The notes under the pieces are model-generated. The model saw nothing but the letters and a program-made list of their open reading frames with translations. It was not told the origin of the DNA and ran no database searches. A stretch of DNA of 64,000 nucleotides. Origin: Albidovulum sp. (GTDB taxonomy: Bacteria; Pseudomonadota; Alphaproteobacteria; Rhodobacterales; Rhodobacteraceae). Shown in pieces: positions 1 to 8,948 of the stretch. Position numbers and translations under genes: made by a program. Positions within the stretch are counted from its first letter, which is position 1; each line of letters opens with the position of its first letter. Location: the NCBI GenBank assembly GCA_026989275.1, contig JALSJQ010000034.1, forward strand, positions 1-64,000, written 5' to 3'.

Positions 1-597
1 CTTCCCCTGCTGGCCTTCGCGCCGCTGCTGGCCGAGGCCCGGCTGCCCCGACCGATTCATGCGCCGGTGAGCGACTTCCCCGGAATCCTGCCGCAATCGA
101 TCGAGGATGCGATCGACTGGCGCCTGGCCGCGATCCGCGCGAAGAAGGGGATGGATCTGCGGGTGCTGATCGTCGATGCGCCGGCCCGGTTCGGTTTTCG
201 CGGCGACACGGAGGCCCTTGCCGCCGCCGTGTTCCGCGAATGGGCGATCGGCGGGCCGTCCGGGCGGGGCGCACTTCTCGTCGTATCCCTCACGGGGCAC
301 GGGGGAAAGCCCGCCCATGCCCTCGTCGTCGGCGAGGGGATCGACCGGGGCCGTGCCCGGGCGATGGCGGAGGCGCTCGCCGATCAGCTCGTGCCGCGGC
401 TTTCTGCCGGGCGCGTGCCCGAGGCGATCGAGGCGGGAATCTTCGCCATGCTCGACGCGGCCGATTTCGAGTCCCTGCCCGATCGTTCGGGCTGGGTGGA
501 CTGGGTCAACATTCTCGCCCCCTTCGTTGCGATCGCGGTCTTCATCCTCCATGCCTGGTGGCAGATGAGGCGCGGCAAGCGCAAGAAAGGCGAATGA
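1..597 (+). CDS. TPM-domain membrane protein, 5'-truncated by window edge
   Basis: The frame is open from base 1, so the true start lies upstream. What remains is the end of a signal-peptide-like stretch (LPLLAFAPLLAEA), a TPM (YgcG/Psb32-like) domain and one C-terminal membrane helix (about NILAPFVAIAVFILHAWW) followed by a basic tail (RRGKRKKGE). TPM hallmarks visible are VSDFPGIL near the domain start, FREWAIGGPSGRGALLVVS and the VGEGIDRGRA segment. Family members sit in the periplasm, tethered to the inner membrane. Some bind metal or have weak phosphatase activity, and they often neighbour lemA, which cannot be checked here. A GTG at 67 could serve as an internal start but would remove the signal peptide, so I favour a longer gene. 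Exact substrate unknown. Confidence 0.75.
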   Translation, partial: LPLLAFAPLLAEARLPRPIHAPVSDFPGILPQSIEDAIDWRLAAIRAKKGMDLRVLIVDAPARFGFRGDTEALAAAVFREWAIGGPSGRGALLVVSLTGHGGKPAHALVVGEGIDRGRARAMAEALADQLVPRLSAGRVPEAIEAGIFAMLDAADFESLPDRSGWVDWVNILAPFVAIAVFILHAWWQMRRGKRKKGE

Positions 598-701
598 AAC
601 CGGAACGCCACAGGAACACGTTGCGATTCATCACGGGAATAAAAGCGGTTTTTCAGCACAATCAAGAGGATACGGACCATATCTTCCAGACCGGATGAGA
701 A

Positions 702-1484
702 TCACCCCGCATCCTTTCGGGAGAGCTCCTTCTTCCAGCATTCCGCCAGCTGCTTTACCGCCTTGACAAAGAGGGAGACATCGGTGCCGACCGCAACGAA
801 ATTCGCCCCGAGATCAATGCATTCGCGCGCAAACCTCTCATCGGAGGCGAGAATACCGGCGGCTTTCCCGGCCTCGCGAATCCGCAAGATGGCGTCCTCG
901 ATGAAGCGGCGCACTTCGGGGTGCATCGGATCCCCCGGATGGCCGAGCGATGCGGCGAAATCCCACGGGCCGATGAAGACGCCGTCGATCCCCTCGACCG
1001 TCACGATCGCGTCGAGCGCCTCATAGGCTTCGCGCGTTTCCATCTGAACCAGAAGGCAGACCTCCTCGTTGGCCCGTCGCAGATAGTCGCTGTCGCGCCC
1101 CCAGCCGGCGGCGCGGACGATGCCGGCAAAGCCGCGGACGCCTTCGGGTGGGTAGCGCACCGCCTCGGCCATGCGGCGCGCTTCCTCGGCCGAATTCACC
1201 AGCGGCACGAGCACCGTCATCGCCCCGGCATCGAGCACCTGCTTGATGAGCCAGGGTTCGCCGGCCGGCACCCGCACCACGGCATGGGTGTCGAAGGGCG
1301 CGATCGCCCTGAGCTGCTCGGCGATGTCGGTCAGGGTGTTGAGGCCGTGTTCGCCGTCGATCAGCAGCCAGTCGAACCCCGCCGCCGCCGAGATCTCGGC
1401 CGTGGTCGGCGAAGCCAGTGCCTGCCAGAAACCGATCTGAAGTCGCCCTTCGGCAAGGGCCCGCTTGAAGCCGTTTTCCCGCAT
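702..1484 (-). CDS. HpcH/HpaI-family class II aldolase
   Basis: A 260-residue metal-dependent aldolase of the HpcH/HpaI (4-hydroxy-2-oxoheptanedioate aldolase) type, which cleaves 2-oxo-4-hydroxy acids to pyruvate and an aldehyde. The catalytic set matches E. coli HpcH positions: His46 (LIDGEHG), Arg71 (VVRVP), and metal ligands Glu149 (VQMETRE) and Asp175 (FIGPWDFAAS). The start at 1484 gives the normal family length; the open frame continues 61 codons further upstream but that part is low-complexity and atypical. It is divergent from an SDR gene, with a TetR-type palindrome between them. The natural substrate may be another hydroxy-oxo acid, since this family is promiscuous and no homoprotocatechuate genes are nearby. 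Confidence 0.87.
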   Translation of the reverse strand: MRENGFKRALAEGRLQIGFWQALASPTTAEISAAAGFDWLLIDGEHGLNTLTDIAEQLRAIAPFDTHAVVRVPAGEPWLIKQVLDAGAMTVLVPLVNSAEEARRMAEAVRYPPEGVRGFAGIVRAAGWGRDSDYLRRANEEVCLLVQMETREAYEALDAIVTVEGIDGVFIGPWDFAASLGHPGDPMHPEVRRFIEDAILRIREAGKAAGILASDERFARECIDLGANFVAVGTDVSLFVKAVKQLAECWKKELSRKDAG

Positions 1485-1633
1485 CGTTCCCCCGTCCGCT
1501 GCCGGCGGTTCCGGTTCGCCGCCGTCGCTCCTCCCGCCACTAAAGGACGACGAGAGGGCAAGGGCAAGCCTTTCATCCGGCCGGCGCCATGTCGAGCGGC
1601 CTATTGGCAGGGGGGTTGATCCCGCCCGGAGAA

Positions 1634-1647
1634 TGAACAATCGTTCA
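1634..1647. promoter_or_regulatory. Palindromic operator candidate TGAAC-N4-GTTCA
   Basis: Perfect 5+5 inverted repeat TGAACAATCGTTCA, 46 bp upstream of the SDR start codon in the divergent aldolase/SDR interval. A second small dyad (GCGAT-GAC-ATCGC, 1650-1662) lies next to it. Repeats of this form are typical TetR-family operators. No TetR gene is in the window, so the regulator is unknown. Its position fits control of the SDR gene and possibly of the aldolase too. Confidence 0.4.
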
Positions 1648-1693
1648 ATGCGATGACATCGCAGCAAGGTCGGTTCGCAAGAGGAGGGACATC

Positions 1694-2455
1694 ATGCAGA
1701 TCGCGGATCTCAGGGCGGTGGTGACAGGGGGCGCCTCGGGGCTGGGCGCGGCCACGGTGCGGGCGATCCATCAAAGGGGCGGTCGGGTCACGATCTTCGA
1801 TCTCAATGCCGAGAAGGGCGGCGCGCTTGCCGCCGAGCTCGGCGAAGGCGCCTTCTTCCAGGCGGTGGACGTGACCAGCGAGGCCGATGTCGCCGCCGCG
1901 CTCGAGACGGCCGTCTCGGCCATGGGCGGGCTCAACATGGCGGTCAACTGTGCCGGCATCGCCATCGCCGAGAAGGTGGTCGGGCGCGACGGGCCGCACG
2001 ATCTCTCCCGTTTCCGCAAGGTGATCGATATCAACCTCGTCGGCACGTTCAACGTGATGCGGCTGGCGGCCGCCCGCATGGCCGGCAACACGCCCAATGC
2101 CGACGGGGAGCGCGGCGTGATCGTCAACACCGCCTCGATCGCCGCCCTCGAGGGGCAGAAGGGGCAGATCGCCTATGCCGCCTCGAAGGGGGGCGTCGCG
2201 GGGATGACGCTGCCGGCGGCGCGCGATCTCGCGCGCGAGGGCATCCGCGTCAACACCATCGCGCCGGGCCTTTTCGAGACGCCGATGTTCGAAGGGCTCA
2301 ACGAGGAGGCCAAGGCCGAGCTCGCGAAGGACGTGCTCTTTCCGCGCCGTCTCGGCCGGCCGGCGGAATATGCCGCCCTGGTGCTGTTTCTCGCCGAGAA
2401 CCCCTACATGAACGGCGCGCTGGTGCGAATCGACGGCGGTATTCGCCTGCCCTGA
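1694..2455 (+). CDS. SDR dehydrogenase, HSD10 / 3-hydroxyacyl-CoA dehydrogenase type 2-like
   Basis: A 253-residue classical short-chain dehydrogenase. The Rossmann motif TGGASGLG is at 11-18, NCAG follows mid-domain, and the active site is NTAS with Tyr161-x3-Lys165 (YAASKGG). The stretch [20 protein letters not shown] and the ending [14 protein letters not shown] are characteristic of the HSD17B10 / 2-methyl-3-hydroxybutyryl-CoA dehydrogenase group, which oxidises short 3-hydroxyacyl-CoAs in isoleucine and fatty-acid breakdown using NAD. A strong Shine-Dalgarno (aagaggaggg) sits 7 bases before the ATG. Physiological substrate inferred from family only. Confidence 0.87.
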   Translation: MQIADLRAVVTGGASGLGAATVRAIHQRGGRVTIFDLNAEKGGALAAELGEGAFFQAVDVTSEADVAAALETAVSAMGGLNMAVNCAGIAIAEKVVGRDGPHDLSRFRKVIDINLVGTFNVMRLAAARMAGNTPNADGERGVIVNTASIAALEGQKGQIAYAASKGGVAGMTLPAARDLAREGIRVNTIAPGLFETPMFEGLNEEAKAELAKDVLFPRRLGRPAEYAALVLFLAENPYMNGALVRIDGGIRLP

Positions 2456-2466
2456 GGAAAGACGCC

Positions 2467-2491
2467 CCGGAAGAAGGGACACCCTCTTCGG
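2467..2491. terminator. Weak bidirectional hairpin at SDR/mfd junction
   Basis: Imperfect hairpin (GAAGAAGGG / CCCTCTTC with one bulged A, loop ACA) just past the SDR stop, between two convergent genes. There is no U-tract on either strand, so intrinsic termination is uncertain. Confidence 0.25.
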
Positions 2492-2578
2492 CACTGCGCA
2501 CGGAGGGCCGGGGAACGGGGGCGCGGCGCCGGCGATGCGGGAGCGTCGGGCGAGATGCGCGGCGGCATGCCGGGGGGC

Positions 2579-5500
2579 TCAGCCCCGTCCCCTGCCCTTT
2601 TTCCCACCGCCGCCGGAGGGCGCCGCGGCCGCGATCTCCGCCAGATCCCGGACAATGGCCCAGGCCCCTTTCACGCGGTCGGCCTCGCCGGCCCAGTCGC
2701 GCCGCACGATCAGCTTCTCGTCCTTCACCCTGGCAAGCCCCTTCTGGCGCTGGAGCCACTCGACCAGCCCCGCCGGGTGCGGGAAACGGTCGTCGTGGAA
2801 ACGGATCGTCGCCCCCTTCGGGCCGGCATCGAGCCGGGCGATACGGGCGCGCTTGGCCATCGCCTTGATGCGCACCACGTTGAGCAGCATCTTCACCTCG
2901 CGCGGCAGCTTGCCGAAACGATCGATCATCTCGGCGGCGAAGCTCTCGAACTCCGCGCGCCGCTCGAGGGTCGAGAGACGCCGGTAAAGACCGAGGCGGA
3001 TGTCGAGATCGGGGACGTATTCCTCGGGAATCAGCACCGGCACGCCGAGATTGATCCGGGGCGACCAGTCGTCGCCGGCTTCGGGCAGTCCCTCGATCTC
3101 GCCGGCGCGGAGCCGGGCGATCGTGTCCTCGAGCATCTGCTGATAGAGCTCGAACCCGACCTCGCGCACATGGCCCGACTGCTCGTCGCCGAGGATGTTG
3201 CCGGCGCCGCGGATATCGAGATCGCGGGCGGCGATGGTGAAACCGGCACCGAGCCCGTCGAGTGCGGCCAGCACCTGGAGCCGCCGCTCGGCCTGGGGCG
3301 TGAGCTTCTGGCGCGGTCTGGTCGTCAGATAGGCATAGGCGCGGATCCGCCCCCGGCCGACGCGCCCGCGGATCTGGTAGAGCTGGGCGAGGCCGAACAT
3401 GTCGGCCCGCCAGACGATCAGCGTGTTGGCCGACGGAATGTCGAGCCCGGATTCGACGATGCTGGTGGCCAGAAGCACGTCGCTGTGCCCGTCGTAAAAG
3501 GCGTTCATGCGCCGGTCGAGCTCGCGGGCCGGCATCTGCCCGTGGGCGACGGTCACGCGCACCTCGGGCACATGCTCGGCGAGAAAGGCCTCCATCTCGG
3601 CGATGTCGTCGATCCGCGGCACGACGAAGAAACTCTGCCCGCCGCGGTATTTCTCCCGCAGCAGCGCTTCGCGCACCGTGACCGCATCGAATTCGCTGAC
3701 ATAGGTGCGCACCGCCAGCCGGTCCACCGGCGGGGTCGATATGATCGAGAGATCCCGCACCCCCGAAAGCGCCATCTGCAAGGTCCGCGGGATCGGGGTG
3801 GCGGTGAGGGTCAGGGCGTGGAGCTCGGCGCGCATCTCCTTCAGCCGCTCCTTGTGGGTGACGCCGAAATGCTGCTCCTCGTCGACGATCATCAGAGCGA
3901 GATCGCGAAACTTCACCCCCTTGCCGAGAAGGGCATGGGTGCCGATCACGATATCGAGCGTGCCGTCGGCGAGCCCCGCCTTCACGGCCGCCTGTTCCTT
4001 CGCCGACACGAAGCGCGACAGATGACCGATCTTCACGGGGAAGCCGCGGAAGCGCTCGGTGAAGGTGCGATGGTGCTGGCGGGCAAGCAGGGTCGTCGGG
4101 GTGATGAGGGCGACCTGCCGTCCGGCCATCGCGGCAACGAAGGCCGCCCGCATTGCCACCTCGGTCTTGCCGAATCCGACATCGCCGCAGACGAGCCGAT
4201 CCATCGGGTGACCCGAGGCCAGGTCCTCGAGCACGGCGTCGATCGCCGCCTGCTGGTCCTCGGTCTCGGTCCAGGGGAAGCGAGCACAGAAATCGGCCCA
4301 GGCACCGGGGGGCGGCGCGAGCACCGGCGCCTTCCTGAGGGCCCGTTCGGCGGCGATGCGCAGGAGCCTGTCGGCGATGTCGCGAATGCGTTGCTTCATC
4401 CGCGCCTTGCGGGCCTGCCAGGCGGCGGAGCCCAGCCGGTCGAGCGGCGCTTCGCCCTCGCCGTGGCGCGAGAGAAGCTCGACATTCTCCACCGGCAGAT
4501 AGAGTCGGTCGCCGCCGGCATATTCGAGCGCGAGGCATTCATGGGGCGCGCCGGCGGCCGTCACCTTCTCGAGGCCGAGATAGCGGCCGATTCCGTGCTC
4601 GACATGGACGACGAGATCGCCGGGGGAGAGCGCCGCCACCTCGTTCAGCGCGTTCTCGGCCCGTTTGCGCCGCCGGCCGCTGCGGGCGAGACGTTCCCCG
4701 AAGATGTCCTCTTCCGAAATCACCGTCAGCCCCGGCGCCTCGAATCCGTGCTCGAGCGGCCAGGTGACAAGCAGCACCTCCCCCGGCCGGCCGGGGGCGG
4801 GTGGGGCAAGATCGGCCAGATGTGGCACGGGGCGGGCGTCGGCGATTCCCTCGTCCTCGAGGAGATGGCCGATCCGCTCCCGCGCTCCCTCGCTCCAGGC
4901 GGCAAGGACGACGTGGCTGCTCTGTCGGCGCGCCTTCACATGGGCGACAAGGGCGGGAAAGAGGCCCCCCTCGGCGCCCTGCCGCTCGGCGGCGAAATCG
5001 CGCCCGAGCCGGCCGCCTGCATCGATGATTCCGGGGCCCGGCGGCAGCGGTCGCGGCACGAGGATGCGCCGCTCGAATCGGCCGAGCGCGGCTTCGAACG
5101 CTTCCGGCGAAAGGTGCAGCGTCTCGGGAGGGACCGGCTTGTAGGGGCTGTCGAACCGCCCCTTCTGCACCATCGCTTCGGCGCGGATGCGGTATTGCTC
5201 CGTCACCATTTGCCAGCGCTCTCCGGCTCGGGCCGCGAGTCCGTCCTCCAGGGTGAGCGAAACGGCCTTTGGCAGATGGTCGAACAGCGTGTCGAGCCGC
5301 TCGTGGAAGAAGGGCAGCCAATGCTCCATCGCCGGGTGTTTCTGCCCGGCGGAAACCGCCTCGTAGAGCGGATCGGCTTCGCCGCCGGTGCCGAATTCGT
5401 GGCGGTAGCGTCGGCGGAAGCGGCGAATCGCCTCCTCGTCGAGAATGATCTCGCTGACGGGAGCCAGCTCGATGCGCTTCAGCTTCGCGACCGTGCGCTG

Positions 5501-6112
5501 GGTCTCGGGATCGAAGCGGCGCACCCCGTCGAGGATGTCGCCGAAGAAGTCGAGCCGCACCGGCCCGGCGGCGCCCGGAGCCCACAGGTCGATGATGCCG
5601 CCGCGAATGGCGTAATCCCCCGGCTCGACCACCATCGGCGCCCGGTTGTAGCCCATGCGGGCGAGCCATGCCCGCAGCGCGCCTTCGTCGATCGCCCGGC
5701 CGACCTCGGCAACGAAGGACGCCTCGGCCACGGTCGTGCGCGGCGGCACGCGCTGGGTGGCGGCGTTGAGCGTGGTGAGCAGCACGAAGGGAAAGCGCGG
5801 CTCGGTGGCGAGGAAGGCCAGACTCGCCATGCGTTCGGCGAGGAGCACCGGGTTCGGCGAGATGCGGTCATAGGGCTGGCAGTCCCAGGCGGGGAAGGTG
5901 AAGACCGGCAGATCTGGGGCGAAGACCCCGAGCGCGGCGCGCATGGCGGCAAGCGCCCGGTCGTCGCGGGCGATGTGCAGGACGGGCGCGCCCTTGCGGG
6001 CGACGAGATCGGCCAGAAGCCGCGCATCATGGCCTTGCGGCGCGCCCGAGACGGTCACGATCTTCGCCGCTGCCGAGGCGCCGGTCCTTCGTGCGGATGC
6101 TGCTTTCGTCAT
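2579..6112 (-). CDS. mfd: Transcription-repair coupling factor Mfd
   Basis: 1177 residues, normal for Mfd, the ATP-dependent translocase that removes RNA polymerase stalled at DNA lesions and recruits UvrA. The N-terminal third is the UvrB-like module (FPAWDCQPYDRISPN, residues 80-95). The CarD-like RNAP-interaction domain starts near 495 (DLVVHVEHGIGRYLGLEKV). The RecG-like helicase motor follows with Walker A GDVGFGKTE near 640, DEEQHFG near 745 and TLTATPIPRTLQ. The C-terminal TRCF domain ends in a basic, Gly-rich tail (GGGGKKGRGRG). Start at 6112 (MTKAASARRTG) is the only reasonable one. It lies downstream of the DUF2267 gene on the same strand, with about 146 bp between. Confidence 0.97.
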   Translation of the reverse strand: MTKAASARRTGASAAAKIVTVSGAPQGHDARLLADLVARKGAPVLHIARDDRALAAMRAALGVFAPDLPVFTFPAWDCQPYDRISPNPVLLAERMASLAFLATEPRFPFVLLTTLNAATQRVPPRTTVAEASFVAEVGRAIDEGALRAWLARMGYNRAPMVVEPGDYAIRGGIIDLWAPGAAGPVRLDFFGDILDGVRRFDPETQRTVAKLKRIELAPVSEIILDEEAIRRFRRRYRHEFGTGGEADPLYEAVSAGQKHPAMEHWLPFFHERLDTLFDHLPKAVSLTLEDGLAARAGERWQMVTEQYRIRAEAMVQKGRFDSPYKPVPPETLHLSPEAFEAALGRFERRILVPRPLPPGPGIIDAGGRLGRDFAAERQGAEGGLFPALVAHVKARRQSSHVVLAAWSEGARERIGHLLEDEGIADARPVPHLADLAPPAPGRPGEVLLVTWPLEHGFEAPGLTVISEEDIFGERLARSGRRRKRAENALNEVAALSPGDLVVHVEHGIGRYLGLEKVTAAGAPHECLALEYAGGDRLYLPVENVELLSRHGEGEAPLDRLGSAAWQARKARMKQRIRDIADRLLRIAAERALRKAPVLAPPPGAWADFCARFPWTETEDQQAAIDAVLEDLASGHPMDRLVCGDVGFGKTEVAMRAAFVAAMAGRQVALITPTTLLARQHHRTFTERFRGFPVKIGHLSRFVSAKEQAAVKAGLADGTLDIVIGTHALLGKGVKFRDLALMIVDEEQHFGVTHKERLKEMRAELHALTLTATPIPRTLQMALSGVRDLSIISTPPVDRLAVRTYVSEFDAVTVREALLREKYRGGQSFFVVPRIDDIAEMEAFLAEHVPEVRVTVAHGQMPARELDRRMNAFYDGHSDVLLATSIVESGLDIPSANTLIVWRADMFGLAQLYQIRGRVGRGRIRAYAYLTTRPRQKLTPQAERRLQVLAALDGLGAGFTIAARDLDIRGAGNILGDEQSGHVREVGFELYQQMLEDTIARLRAGEIEGLPEAGDDWSPRINLGVPVLIPEEYVPDLDIRLGLYRRLSTLERRAEFESFAAEMIDRFGKLPREVKMLLNVVRIKAMAKRARIARLDAGPKGATIRFHDDRFPHPAGLVEWLQRQKGLARVKDEKLIVRRDWAGEADRVKGAWAIVRDLAEIAAAAPSGGGGKKGRGRG

Positions 6113-6258
6113 GGGCGCTCTTTAGTGAGACGGCGGGCGAGGTGCAATCGTTGCGCCATGCCGCGCTCGGAGCCTGGGCCAAGGGACCAGGGGAATTGCC
6201 CGACGCGAACCCCCGGCCCGGGGCCGAGGGCGTGCCGTCTCGGCGCCCGCCGCGTGCT

Positions 6259-6699
6259 TCAGACCGGCGCGTATGCGGGGAAGAGAGCCCGCACATCCTC
6301 GGTGAAGGACCGGGCCACGTCCTCGATCTCGCCTTTCGAGACATGGCGCGCCAGCAGCGCGAGCACGGCGCCGATCTCCCTTTCGGGCGTCTCCATGCGG
6401 TCGGGGGCGAAACGCCGGGCAACCGCCTCGATGAAGGCGTCGCGCTTGCGCAGTTTCGCGGGCGTGCGCCCCGGCACATAGGATTCGTAATAGATGCCGC
6501 GAACGAGCGTCGGCAGCTGGTCGCCCAGATCGGCGGCCTCGTTCGGAACGAGATTGTCACGCACCGTCTGCAGCACCGCCCGCAACAGGCGATAGGCCCG
6601 TTCCTTGTCCTCCCAGCCGAGGATTTCCATCAGCTCGTTGAGCCAGGTGTTGGCGTCCTTGACGGCATTGTCGAAGAGTCCGAGACCGAGTCTGCTCAT
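6259..6699 (-). CDS. DUF2267-domain protein
   Basis: A 146-residue soluble protein matching DUF2267. It starts with a tandem helical motif around an NTWLNEL segment, then WEDKERAYRLLRAVLQTVRD, LPTLVRGIYYE and a C-terminal repeat-like region ending in VRALFPAYAPV. The ATG at 6699 is preceded by a clear GGAGG seven bases upstream, which is why I reject the longer reading frame starting at 6828. No enzymatic motif is visible and family function is not established. It sits between lpxB and mfd, all on the minus strand, with loose spacing that suggests its own transcription signals. Confidence 0.82.
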   Translation of the reverse strand: MSRLGLGLFDNAVKDANTWLNELMEILGWEDKERAYRLLRAVLQTVRDNLVPNEAADLGDQLPTLVRGIYYESYVPGRTPAKLRKRDAFIEAVARRFAPDRMETPEREIGAVLALLARHVSKGEIEDVARSFTEDVRALFPAYAPV

Positions 6700-6849
6700 C
6701 GTCGCCTCCCTTGATCTTCTCCCGTGCTCCCATGCGTCCGTTCGCCTCTCTCCCTTGAGATATGGGGATCGCTCCGGCGGGGTTGAAGATGCAGGCCGCA
6801 TGCATGCCGGCGCGGGCGGCTTCGGCATGACCGGAGGCGCCGCCGGTAG

Positions 6850-8061
6850 TCAGGCGACGGAAGCGCCGAGCACGGCCCGGGCCGCCGCTTCACCCGGAAA
6901 GGCCTCGTCGATGCGCAGCCGCTCGCGGGTCAGCGCCATCGCCCGGCGCTGCTCGGCGCGTGCGGCGGCGTCCTCGAGGATCCGCACGGCACGGGCGGCG
7001 ATCGGTTTGGGGCGGCAATCGGGCCCGAGACATTCGGGGACGGCGCGGCTTCCGCTCACGAGATTGACGAGGGTGACGGTATCGACCCGGAGCCGGGCGC
7101 GCAGGAGCCGCCAGGTCAGCGGGTTGAGCCCGTAGGCGATGACCATCGGCGTGTCGGCCGCGGCCAGTTCGAGCGACACCGTGCCCGAGGCGGCAATGGC
7201 GGCATCGGCCGCCACCAGCGCCGCGCGCTTCAGCGCCTCGGCGGCGGCGTCCTCCCTGCCCCGGGGATCGATGAAATGGGGGCGGAGCGGCCAGGCGGCG
7301 GCCCGGTCGATGACGGCCTCGGCGACGCCCGGCGCCAGCGGCACCACCACTTCGAGACCGGGAAGGCGCGGCGCCAGCAGGGCGAGTGCGGCACCGAACA
7401 CGTCCATGTGCCGGCGGATCTCGCCCATGCGCGAGCCGGGCAGCACGGCAAGAAGCGGCGCGTCGGGTGCGATCCCTCTTGCCGAGCGGAAGGCGGCGCC
7501 GACCTCGGGGCCGGGCCAGGAGTCGGCAAGGACCGGATGGCCGACGAAACGGGCCTCCATCCCCGCCGCCTCCATCAACGGCGGTTCGAAGGGCAGAAGA
7601 CAGAGCACCGTGTCGACGAAAGCGGCCATGTGCTCCGCCCGCCGCGGTCGCCAGGCCCAGACGGAAGGGGCGACATAATGCACGACCCTGAGATCGGGCA
7701 GCGCCGCCTTCACCCGCCGGGCGAGGCGCAAGGTGAAATCGGGGCTGTCGATCGTCACGAGAATGTCGGGCCGGGCCGCGAGGATCGCGCGTTCCGCCTG
7801 TCGCAACCGGACGAGGAGCCGCGGCAGGCGCGGCAGCACCTCGATGAGCCCCATGACGGCAATGTCCGTGATCGGAAAGAGGCTCTCGAATCCCTGCGCC
7901 ACCATCGCCGGCCCGCCGATGCCACCAGCGCGGAGATCGGGCACCAGGGTCTTCAGTCCGGCAAGGAGCCGCCCGCCGAGCCGGTCCCCCGAAGCCTCGC
8001 CGGCAACGAGGAAGATGCGGGGAGCGGCAGCGCTGACGGAGCTGTGCGCGGACCCGGTCAT
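6850..8061 (-). CDS. lpxB: Lipid-A-disaccharide synthase LpxB
   Basis: A 403-residue GT19 glycosyltransferase that joins UDP-2,3-diacylglucosamine to lipid X, giving the tetraacyl disaccharide-1-phosphate at the inner membrane. Family motifs are VAGEASGDRLGG near the N-terminus, GIGGPAM, YVAPSVWAWRPRR and LLPFEP, then LPGSRMGEI and ASGTVSLELAAADTPMV in the UDP-binding half. The start overlaps the lpxI stop by 4 bp (ATGA), indicating translational coupling. It is the last gene of the envelope cluster on this strand. Confidence 0.96.
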   Translation of the reverse strand: MTGSAHSSVSAAAPRIFLVAGEASGDRLGGRLLAGLKTLVPDLRAGGIGGPAMVAQGFESLFPITDIAVMGLIEVLPRLPRLLVRLRQAERAILAARPDILVTIDSPDFTLRLARRVKAALPDLRVVHYVAPSVWAWRPRRAEHMAAFVDTVLCLLPFEPPLMEAAGMEARFVGHPVLADSWPGPEVGAAFRSARGIAPDAPLLAVLPGSRMGEIRRHMDVFGAALALLAPRLPGLEVVVPLAPGVAEAVIDRAAAWPLRPHFIDPRGREDAAAEALKRAALVAADAAIAASGTVSLELAAADTPMVIAYGLNPLTWRLLRARLRVDTVTLVNLVSGSRAVPECLGPDCRPKPIAARAVRILEDAAARAEQRRAMALTRERLRIDEAFPGEAAARAVLGASVA

Positions 8062-8948
8062 GGACCTTCCCCGGCCGATCCGGCCCGCACCCAGAGAAAG
8101 AGCCCGGCATCATCCGCCGCCGCCACCGTCGCTTCGGCTTCGAGAAGAAGCACGCCGCCGGCCGCGATGACGATTCCGCCGAGCCCGGCCCGGGCGGCCC
8201 GTTTCACGGTTTCGGGGCCGATGACGGGCATGTCCACCCGGAGTTCCTGACCCGGCTTCGGCGCCTTGTAGAGAAGCCCCCGGGGGGCTTCGGGGCGGCG
8301 GGCGCGAAGGACCGGGTCGCTGCGCAGCCGCTCGAGCAGTGCATCGGTGCCCTCGATGGTTTCGACCCCGAGACAGAGGCCGCCGGCGACGACGCAGGCC
8401 TGCCCGATGTCGGCTGCGCCGACGGTCGCCTGGATGAAGGCGGCCCGGGCGGCGTCGGTCTTGTCGGCTGCCCCCGGAACGGCCTTCGTAAGCACCCCCG
8501 ACGCCGGAAGGAGCGCCGGGGCAAGCTCCCACGGGCCGCGCACGCGGAACCCCTCGGTCTCGATCATGGCGACGACGGCCCTGAGAAGCCCGTCATCCCC
8601 GCCCCGCATCGCCGCAAGCAGACGGGGGGCGTGGCGCTGAAAGGCGGCATCGAAGGCCGTGGGGTCGAGAGCCGGCCTCTCGAGCGCGCCGGCGAGGAAG
8701 AGATCGGCCACCCCGCGGTCGCGGAGGGCGCCGAACAGGGCGCCGAGCCGCTCGAAACGGGCCCGGAGGAACTTGATGCCCGGCGGTGCGTCCTCCTGCC
8801 AGTCGAGCGGGGCGAAGGACGCCACCGTCACCTCCCGCCCGGCCCGGACCGCCGCCTCGGCCAGCTGGCGGGGCAATGCGCCGCGCCCGGCCACGAGGCC
8901 GACCGGGGCGGCCCTGTCGAGCGGCGGATGGGGGCTGTGCGGCGTCAT
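8058..8948 (-). CDS. lpxI: UDP-2,3-diacylglucosamine pyrophosphatase LpxI
   Basis: A 296-residue DUF1009-family protein. LpxI hydrolyses UDP-2,3-diacylglucosamine to lipid X and is the alphaproteobacterial replacement for LpxH. Recognisable segments are VGLVAGRGALPRQLAEAA at the N-terminus, the central DDGLLRAVV and EGFRVRGPWEL, and the C-terminal catalytic half with LYKAPKPGQELRVDMPVIGPE, GGIVIAAGGVLLLE and the final AEATVAAADDAGLFLWV. It overlaps lpxA and lpxB by 4 bp each, so lpxA-lpxI-lpxB form a tightly coupled block. Confidence 0.96.
   Translation of the reverse strand: MTPHSPHPPLDRAAPVGLVAGRGALPRQLAEAAVRAGREVTVASFAPLDWQEDAPPGIKFLRARFERLGALFGALRDRGVADLFLAGALERPALDPTAFDAAFQRHAPRLLAAMRGGDDGLLRAVVAMIETEGFRVRGPWELAPALLPASGVLTKAVPGAADKTDAARAAFIQATVGAADIGQACVVAGGLCLGVETIEGTDALLERLRSDPVLRARRPEAPRGLLYKAPKPGQELRVDMPVIGPETVKRAARAGLGGIVIAAGGVLLLEAEATVAAADDAGLFLWVRAGSAGEGP

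Noticed and set aside
2555-6481. Very long open frame antisense to mfd (over 1300 codons)
   Set aside because: High GC creates stop-poor antisense frames; the composition is His/Asp/Gly/Arg-biased with no domain, and mfd itself is unmistakable on the other strand.
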